Assembly: GCF_027409185.1 (NCBI RefSeq)
Contig: NC_084464.1
Coordinates: 42,755,095-42,819,094 of the forward strand
Origin: Cynocephalus volans
Lineage: Eukaryota > Chordata > Mammalia > Dermoptera > Cynocephalidae
DNA: 64,000 bases
Direction of reading: 5' to 3'
Part shown: positions 57,665 to 64,000 of the stretch, in pieces
How positions within the stretch are numbered: the first letter of the stretch is position 1
Layout of the letters: every line of letters starts with the position of its first letter
Translations under genes and position numbers: made by a program
The notes under the pieces: model-generated
Databases searched by the model: none
Seen by the model: the letters and a program-made list of their open reading frames with translations, nothing else
Told to the model about the DNA's origin: nothing

Positions 57665-58960
57665 GGCCCGGACCAGTCACCTGGCCCGCCCTCCGCCGAG
57701 CTCCCGCCGCCTCAACTGACTCCCCCCGGCCCCCGCCGAAAGGGCCCAGGACCCTAGAGGAGGCGGGGCTATCAGGTGACGTCAGCGGGCGGGCCCGACC
57801 GACTATCCGCGGCTGCCGGGTTGGGAGGCGGACTGAGGAAATATAGTCACTTCCCTCTGGCAGCGAGGCGAGAGGATGATGCGGAGTGGGCTACCGACGC
57901 ATGAGAGCCAGTGGCACCGAGAGGACGCAGAAGCGGCGAGGAAGGAGGCGCGCGTGGGAGGATCGGGCTAACTCCGTCACAGACGCTACCAACTCGCGCT
58001 CGGAGGAGGGGTGACGCGTGTCATCACTACCTCGCGCTCCCGAGAGACGCTACCACTCACCTGGAGGGGGCGGTAGAGCGGAGGACGGGTCCCACTACCT
58101 TAGGGACAGGGCGGAGTGGACAGGCTGAAGCTACACTACCAACCCGGGGGCTTGACCTTAGCGGCAAGCCGAGACTGCGCGTCCCGGGAGTAAAGCCAGG
58201 TTGCTGGGCTACACTGGGGGCATCGTCAGAGGTCTGGAGAGGCGGTTGGAGGTTCTGAAGGGTCCTGGGCGCCAACCTGCTGGGACTCAAATTCCTGTGG
58301 GAACGATAAGGAGTAGGTTTACAGACAATAAGTGCAAGCGCGGGCGGGAAGGGAAACCCAGGCGGGACAAGGACTTTTGAAGGGAGGTCAGAGGGCAAGA
58401 AGTTGTGCCTGCAGCTGTTACCGTAGTAACCGGGGACCGGATGTGGCGATCTTACGGTGCGACAGCCCTCTCAGGCCTTCTGGCCGAGAGCCTGTCGACT
58501 CCGGCACTCGTGCGTTCAGCGAGGGAAGAAGCGAGGAATATTTTTAAGCATTTATAGGAACGCGCGCGGCAAAGGGAAGGTTTGAGGTTGCTGCCACGCA
58601 TGGCAGAAATGGAGGGAGGCAGTTTACATGAGAATGCGGCCGCGGGAAAGGTTCGCCGCAGCCTTCCGGAAGTGGAATGCGGGAGCCTCAGCCTCACAGC
58701 CCACCGGCCCCCCGGAAGCGGAAACAGTATCCCAGCGTGCCCCTTCCTCATTGCCCTCCAAATCCCGCTGCAGCCATTGCTGCAGCCACGATGCCTAAAC
58801 GAAAGAAGCAGAATCAGCAGCAGCCACCACCGCATCAGCAGCAGCCCCCGCTGCCCGAGCGGGAAGAGACTGGAGATGAGGAGGATGGGAGTCCCATCGG
58901 TGAGGGGCCAGGGAGGGATGTGCACATGCCTGTCATCCGGTCCGGGCAAGGGGCTAGGGG
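56930..58960. promoter_or_regulatory. CpG island and divergent GNL1/PRR3 promoter
   Basis: GC-rich and CpG-dense sequence spans the first exons of both genes. The start codons (57664 minus, 58791 plus) are about 1.1 kb apart. Visible motifs: a perfect CRE, TGACGTCA, at 57777-57784; ETS-type CCGGAAGT at 58666-58673 and CCGGAAGC at 58712-58719; CCGGATGT near 58436. No TATA box near either start, as usual for housekeeping CpG-island promoters. Transcription starts cannot be placed from sequence. Confidence 0.75.
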
Positions 58961-61900
58961 CTGATAAGATGCGGGGGAGGGGACTGTAACGAAGGAGGAA
59001 GGGCTCACGTGCTGGGGCGGGGTCGGGGGAGCTGTCCCAGACAGAGCCTTGAAGAGGAGTTCTCTGACTGAAACTATCAACCTCAATCCGGCGGCCAAAC
59101 CTTTCTAGAGAAGGCGGGGGAGGAAAGGATAAAGAGCTCGTATGCGCAGCCGCAGAACGGCCTGCGAGAAGGGCCGTAGAGATGTTGCAGATTGTGATGA
59201 CTGGAATGACCATTTTTGACCAGACTTTTCACCGGGAAGGTGGACGTGCAGCTTTCTCTAAGCCACTCCCTCGGGGGAGGGGGAGGAGAAAAGAGCTATT
59301 TGATTGGCCAGCAGTTAAGGTAAGAGATTGGATTAGCCCTGAATCACCTGGGTTGTTTTGGAAAGCAGCACTGTAAGGGAAAGAGAAAGTTGTCAGAATC
59401 CTTCCTGCAACAACCTCTTTGAGTCTCCGCGTTTGTTTGTTTGTTTGTTTTCAAAGATGACCAGTAAGGGGATCTTAACCCTTGACTTGGTGTTGTCAGC
59501 ACCACGCTCTCCCAAGTGAGCAAACCGGCCATCCCTATATAGGGATCTGAACCTGCGGCCTTGGTGTTATCAGCACCACACTCTCCCAACTAAGCCACGG
59601 GCCGGCCCTGAGTCTCCACTTTATTGCAAACCCTGAAACAGCTTTGCAGAGGAATAGGTAGATAGATGAGATGAAAACTGGTAACACTGCTGAGAATATA
59701 CCTGACTGTACTGGTTGAATTAAGAAATGAGTAATAGAATAAAAACACTTAAGAACAGGATCATCAGTCCTTTAATTCATTCTGATGACCATATTTTCAT
59801 GTCTTTTCTTAGGACCACCCAGCCTTCTGGGCCCTCCTCCCATGGCCAATGGAAAGCCTGGTGACCCCAAGTCAGGTGAGAAGGAAGGGGCCCTGATTCT
59901 CATATCAGGTCTTGGAGAGAGGACAAGGGAGGGAGTAAAACCCAGGAAGGACTTAAAATCAAGAGATCAGGGATTCCGTACCTAAATAAATGGAGAGAGG
60001 TTGTATATTCATAGATTGGAAAATTCAATGTTGTAAAAGTGTCAGTTCTTCTCAAATTGATTTAAAGATTCAGTGCATTCTCAGTCAGAATCCCTACAAT
60101 GTTTTTATGGAAGTAAACATTCTACAGTATTATATAGATATTCAAAGTATCAGGGTCAGAGACTGCCAAAACAGTCTTGAAGTGGGAGGGCTTATCTGAG
60201 TCAAGACTTACTGTAAAGCTACAGTAGTTAGGACACAGTGGTTTTGGCACACTGACAGACCTATAAGTCAATAGAACAGTGTAAAGAGTCCAAAATAGGC
60301 CCACACATATATGGACACTTCATTTATGATAAAGATAGAACTGAAAAGGTGGTCTTTTCAGTAAATGATGCTGGATCAATTAGATATTCATGTGAAAAAA
60401 AATGAAATTTGACCTTCTACTCATACCATATACAAACATTAATACCGAGTGAACTGTAGATCTAAATGTGGAAGGTAAAACAATAATTTTCTAGAAAATA
60501 AATGTATTTTCATAGTCTTACAACAGAGTAGCTAAGAGTATTTAAACAGACAAGAAATACACATATACACACTAACCATAAAGGAAATTGATAAATTGAA
60601 CTACATTAGAAAATATAAACTTCTATCTGTTCCTTCCAAACACTGTTGAAAAGAAAGAAAAGAAAAAGGAAATATAAACTTCTATTATCAAATGACATCA
60701 TTAAGAAATTAACAGGAAGCCATAGAGTAGAAGATATTTGCAACTAATATAACCAATAAAGAGCTCATATCCAGAATATATAAAGAACTCTTCCAAACAA
60801 CCCAGTAGAAAAATTGGCAAAAGACTAGAACAGAGACCTTATAAAAATGGAAGTCTGAATGGACAAAAAAATGTGAATACTTAACATCATTAATTGTTAA
60901 ATAAATGCAAAATAAAACACACCACTTTGAAATTGGAATTCTTGTACGCTGTTGGTGGGATTGTAAAATGATTCAATCATTGTGGAAAACAGTATGGGCG
61001 TTCCTCAAAAAATTAAAAATAGAACTACCATGTGATCCAGCAGTCCCACTTCTGGGTATATATCCAAAAAAATTGAAAACAGGGTCTTGAGGAGATGTTT
61101 GCACGCTGATGTTTGTAGTAGCACTATTCACAATAACCAAGTGGTGGAAGCAACCCACATGTCCATTGACAGAAGAATTGATGTACATACAATGGAATAT
61201 TATTCAGCTTTATAACGGAAGAAAATGCTGTCACATACTACGAAGATGAACCTTGAGGACATTATGCTCAGTGAAATAAACTGGTCACAAAAAACAAATA
61301 CTGTGTGATTCCATTTATATGAGGTGTGTAAAGTGAAATTAATAGAAACGGAATGGTGGTTACCAGGAGGGGGACGAAGGAAAGGGAGTTGTTTAATGGA
61401 CACAGAGTTTCAGTCTTGCAAGATAGAAAAGTCCTGGAGATCTGTTTCATAACAATATGAATATACTTAACACTGCTGATCTGTACACTTAAAAACAGTT
61501 AAGATGGTGAATTTTATGGTTTTTTTACCACAATAAAAAGCAAACAAAAAACCCATTACTTTTCATACTTACCAGATGACAAAATGAAAAAGATTGACAA
61601 TACTAAATGTTGTTGAGGTTGTGGAACAACTACTGGTAGGAATGTCAATTGGTTCAACCACTTTTTTAAAAAAAGTTTGACACTGTTTATTAAACTTGAG
61701 TATACATACACTCTATGACTCAGCAGTACCCCTAATACGTATATACTCAACAGAAATGCATATATGTGTATAACAAAGACATGTATAAAAATGTCCATAG
61801 CAGCATTTTTCATTATAGCCCCAAACTGGATACCACTCCCGTGGTCATCATCAGTAGAATGGATAAATTATTTTATATGCATGCAATGGGATACTACACT

Positions 61901-62989
61901 GCAATGAAAATTAATGAACTGCTGCTACAGGCAACCTGGATGAATCTTATAAACATGATGTTGAGCTAAAGGAGCCAGACACAAAAGAATGCAGACTATG
62001 ATTCCATTTATGCAAAGGTCAAGAACAGGCAAAAACTAACTTATGGTGATAGAAGTCAGGATAGTGGTTTCCTTTGGGAAGGAGGGTGGGGTAGTGAGGG
62101 GAGGAGCATGGGTAGGTCATTTACAGTGCTAATAAGGCTCTCTCTTCACCTGTATGGTGGAAGCACGGGTGTGTTTACTTTGTGATAACTGAATTGTGTA
62201 ATAAAATTGGTGTATCTTTATGTATGCTGTACTTCAATAAAAAGAGGAGAAAAAAATCAGAGCTGCTGTTTCAGGATTAAGCTGCACATTGGTCACCTTT
62301 CTGTGTCTTTTTCTCTCAGCCCTTCACAGAGGTCCTCCAGGATCAAGGGGTCCGATGATTCCACCACTGCTGAGTCTCCCACCTCCTCTCCGGGGTAGAG
62401 GCCCAATTCGGGGAGGCCTCGGGCCTAGGTCTGGCCCGTACGGTCGTGGCTGGTGGGGAGTCAGTGCTGAACCTCCTTTTCCGGGTCCAGGCCATGGGGG
62501 TCCCTCCAGGGGAAGCTTTCATAAAGAGCAGAGAAACCCTCGAAGGCTCAAAAGCTGGTCTCTTATCAAGAATACCTGCCCACCCAAGGATGATCCCCAG
62601 ATTATGGAAGGTGAGGTTCATTTTGTTATGCCTGTATACATTTAATACCCATTACTCCCAGAGTGACCTAATTCCCAGGATGTCAGTGACTTCTCCTTTG
62701 GGCTATCCTTTTTCCTTTAGAAGTGGGAATAGACCTGAATGTTTTTTCTCCCAGGAGACTCATTCTAAAATACTTGGAAAAGGCAGGGAATAGGAAATCT
62801 GACTTCCTTCTCTATCTCTGCTTTTCATTATATCTTCTTTCTTATTTTAATTTTTAACTACCCAGTTTTCTCTTGTTCACAGACAAATCCGACCGCCCTG
62901 TTTGCCGACACTTTGCCAAAAAGGGCCACTGTCGATATGAGGACCTCTGTGCCTTCTACCACCCAGGCGTCAATGGACCTCCTCTGTGA
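58791..62989 (+). CDS. PRR3: PRR3, proline-rich CCCH zinc-finger protein (4 coding exons)
   Basis: Exons 58791-58899, 59813-59875, 62320-62610 and 62883-62989 join in frame through GT-AG introns to 189 codons plus TGA; the human protein I recall is 188. It opens [20 protein letters not shown] and continues proline/glycine/arginine-rich ([38 protein letters not shown]). It ends in a single CCCH zinc finger, C162-x8-C171-x5-C177-x3-H181. CCCH fingers of this type usually bind RNA; the molecular role of PRR3 is not firmly established. An in-frame ATG at 58677 could add 38 residues; 58791 is preferred on family length and its purine at -3. Introns hold a SINE and two old L1 3' ends. Confidence 0.95.
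59434..59608 (-). mobile_element. dimeric SINE in PRR3 intron 1, antisense
   Basis: GTTTGTTTGTTTTC tail, AAAGATGACCAGTAAGGGG, TATATAGGGATC and GCCACGGGCCGGCCC. The target duplication TGAGTCTCCGC/ACTTT is at about 59420-59433 and 59609-59622. Confidence 0.95.
59985..61555 (+). mobile_element. old L1 3' portion in PRR3 intron 2
   Basis: Diverged ORF2 C-terminal text (TTGTACGCTGTTGGTGGG, TGTGATCCAGCAGTCCC, CAATGGAATATTATTCAGC), then 3' UTR (GGTTACCAGGAGGGGG, CTGATCTGTACACTT, ACCACAATAAAAAGC). Confidence 0.8.
61556..62255 (+). mobile_element. second old L1 3' end in PRR3 intron 2
   Basis: A separate copy begins again in the ORF2 C-terminal region (TATGACTCAGCAGTACCCC, GTCCATAGCAGCATTTTTC, CTACACTGCAATGAAAAT). 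It ends CTGTACTTCAATAAAAAGAGG. The repeated order shows two tandem insertions rather than one. Confidence 0.75.
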
Positions 62990-64000
62990 GGCTGTGCCTT
63001 CCCATCCAGGCTGGAAGGAGCCCTCTGTGACCTAGTGGCCATGTATTTCCCTGTGGCCCTATGATGGCTACTGCAAGGCTCTTCCACCCAACACCCTTAG
63101 TGACACACCCACCCTCATCTACCATCTCCCCCATTTGGGGTCCAAAGTTGTGTTTCATCAAGGTGCGCGGTGTGTGCGTTTTCTTCTGATCCAGCCTCCA
63201 GAGACTCGCCTTCTGGACCCCATCTTTGCTCCATTTAACTGCCTCCCAGATCTCCCTCGCCAAATGACTGCTAAACAGGAAACCTCTTTGGTGCTGTTTC
63301 TTGTGCATCGTCTACCCAACCCCAGTATTGCCCTTGATTCCTGAGAGCCCTGGAGCGGTTTCCAACCATTCCCTTCTGGCTGCTTGTTTTAAGTCTTTTT
63401 TATGTGACATCCCCTACCCCCGATGTTGTCAGCTGCTCGTGAAACTCACCAGGTTTTCTAACCTAGAATCAAGTGTGGGTGACTGGTACAGAGTTACTCC
63501 CTGAAAGGCCACTCTCCTTGCTTTTGGATTTTGTAGTTTCTCTGTCAGTAGCATGATCCCCACCACTATGGTCTGTGATCACTGTGCTTTGTGAAACTGT
63601 GCATCCCCTCATAGCCTTTCTCAGTGTCTGTGGCATTTTTGTGACTTCCCGACACTAGAATAAGTTTTTCCGCCAAAATGAGCAAGGCTCTTGGTGCCCT
63701 CTAGACTTTCCCTACTTCCCAACACAGGAGGATTATGAAACCTTCCACAAGACTGCCTCCCTGGACCTCCCCATTCTCCTGGTGTTGGTTATTTTGGGTC
63801 TGACACAGGCCCATGAGATGTCTTTTAAAGCCTCTGGTGGGCCTACCCTACTACCTAGCTCCTCCAGCCCATTTAGTTCAACTATATCATTGTGAGGCCA
63901 CCAGCCCTTTCATTTGAATTCTGTGAATCTCCACCTGGCCTATCTTTGGGTGGAACCTGGACAGTACTGTTGCCCTCTTTCAACCCTCTTCCCCTACATC
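62990..64000 (+). other. PRR3: PRR3 3' UTR and downstream
   Basis: Follows the PRR3 stop. No AATAAA or ATTAAA was found up to the window end, so the 3' UTR may continue past 64000 or use a variant signal. The next gene in this region of mammalian MHC (ABCF1) is not reached. Confidence 0.5.

Noticed and set aside
57323-57757. Plus-strand ORF of 144 codons opposite GNL1 exon 1
   Set aside because: Shadow frame in the CpG island; no independent support.
1583-59608. tRNA genes suggested by A and B boxes
   Set aside because: All are SINE heads with A-rich tails and target duplications, and their acceptor stems are not properly paired.

Overview
This is a mammalian genomic window. The best organism guess is a colugo (flying lemur, Dermoptera). 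It carries about two dozen tRNA-Ile-like SINEs, with A and B boxes and a GAT anticodon-like loop, in monomeric, dimeric and GC-rich dimeric forms. These match what I recall of the colugo CYN SINE family, but I could not check that by search. The right end has the GNL1 and PRR3 genes in the head-to-head order seen in the mammalian MHC class I region. The left 47 kb would then be the gene-poor interval on the HLA-E-like side; no MHC class I exon was recognised in it.

Layout. 1-24.3 kb: no host gene. It holds SINEs, a twin-primed (5'-inverted) L1, ancient LTR and DNA-transposon remnants, a solo LTR with a 6-bp target duplication, and a ~550-bp C-rich satellite. 24.3-31.2 kb: a nearly intact full-length L1 on the + strand, with a 14-bp target-site duplication, 5' UTR, open ORF1, an ORF2 broken by frame changes, and a 3' UTR. 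31.7-38.9 kb: an old L1 repeatedly invaded by SINEs and by two copies of an unusual composite element (L1-5'UTR-like head, ~102-bp tandem units, TAA-rich tail), next to a non-autonomous element that carries a fragment of the L1 endonuclease region. 40.3-41.0 kb: a processed HPRT1 pseudogene that runs into a long GT microsatellite. 41-46.3 kb: old L1/HAL1 and L2 sequence plus two copies of an unidentified 75-bp GC-rich module. 46.3-48.5 kb: nothing identified.

Genes. GNL1 (minus strand, 12 coding exons, 57664 to 48584) splices cleanly to a 607-residue circularly permuted GTPase. PRR3 (plus strand, 4 coding exons, 58791 to 62989) splices to a 189-residue proline-rich CCCH zinc-finger protein. 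All their introns are GT-AG. They share a CpG-rich divergent promoter interval of about 1.1 kb between start codons, with a CRE and ETS-type motifs. Their introns hold MIR, L2, L1 and SINE copies.

The most interesting material is the retrotransposon biology: candidate composite or chimeric non-autonomous elements, an L1 with few defects, and structured satellites.
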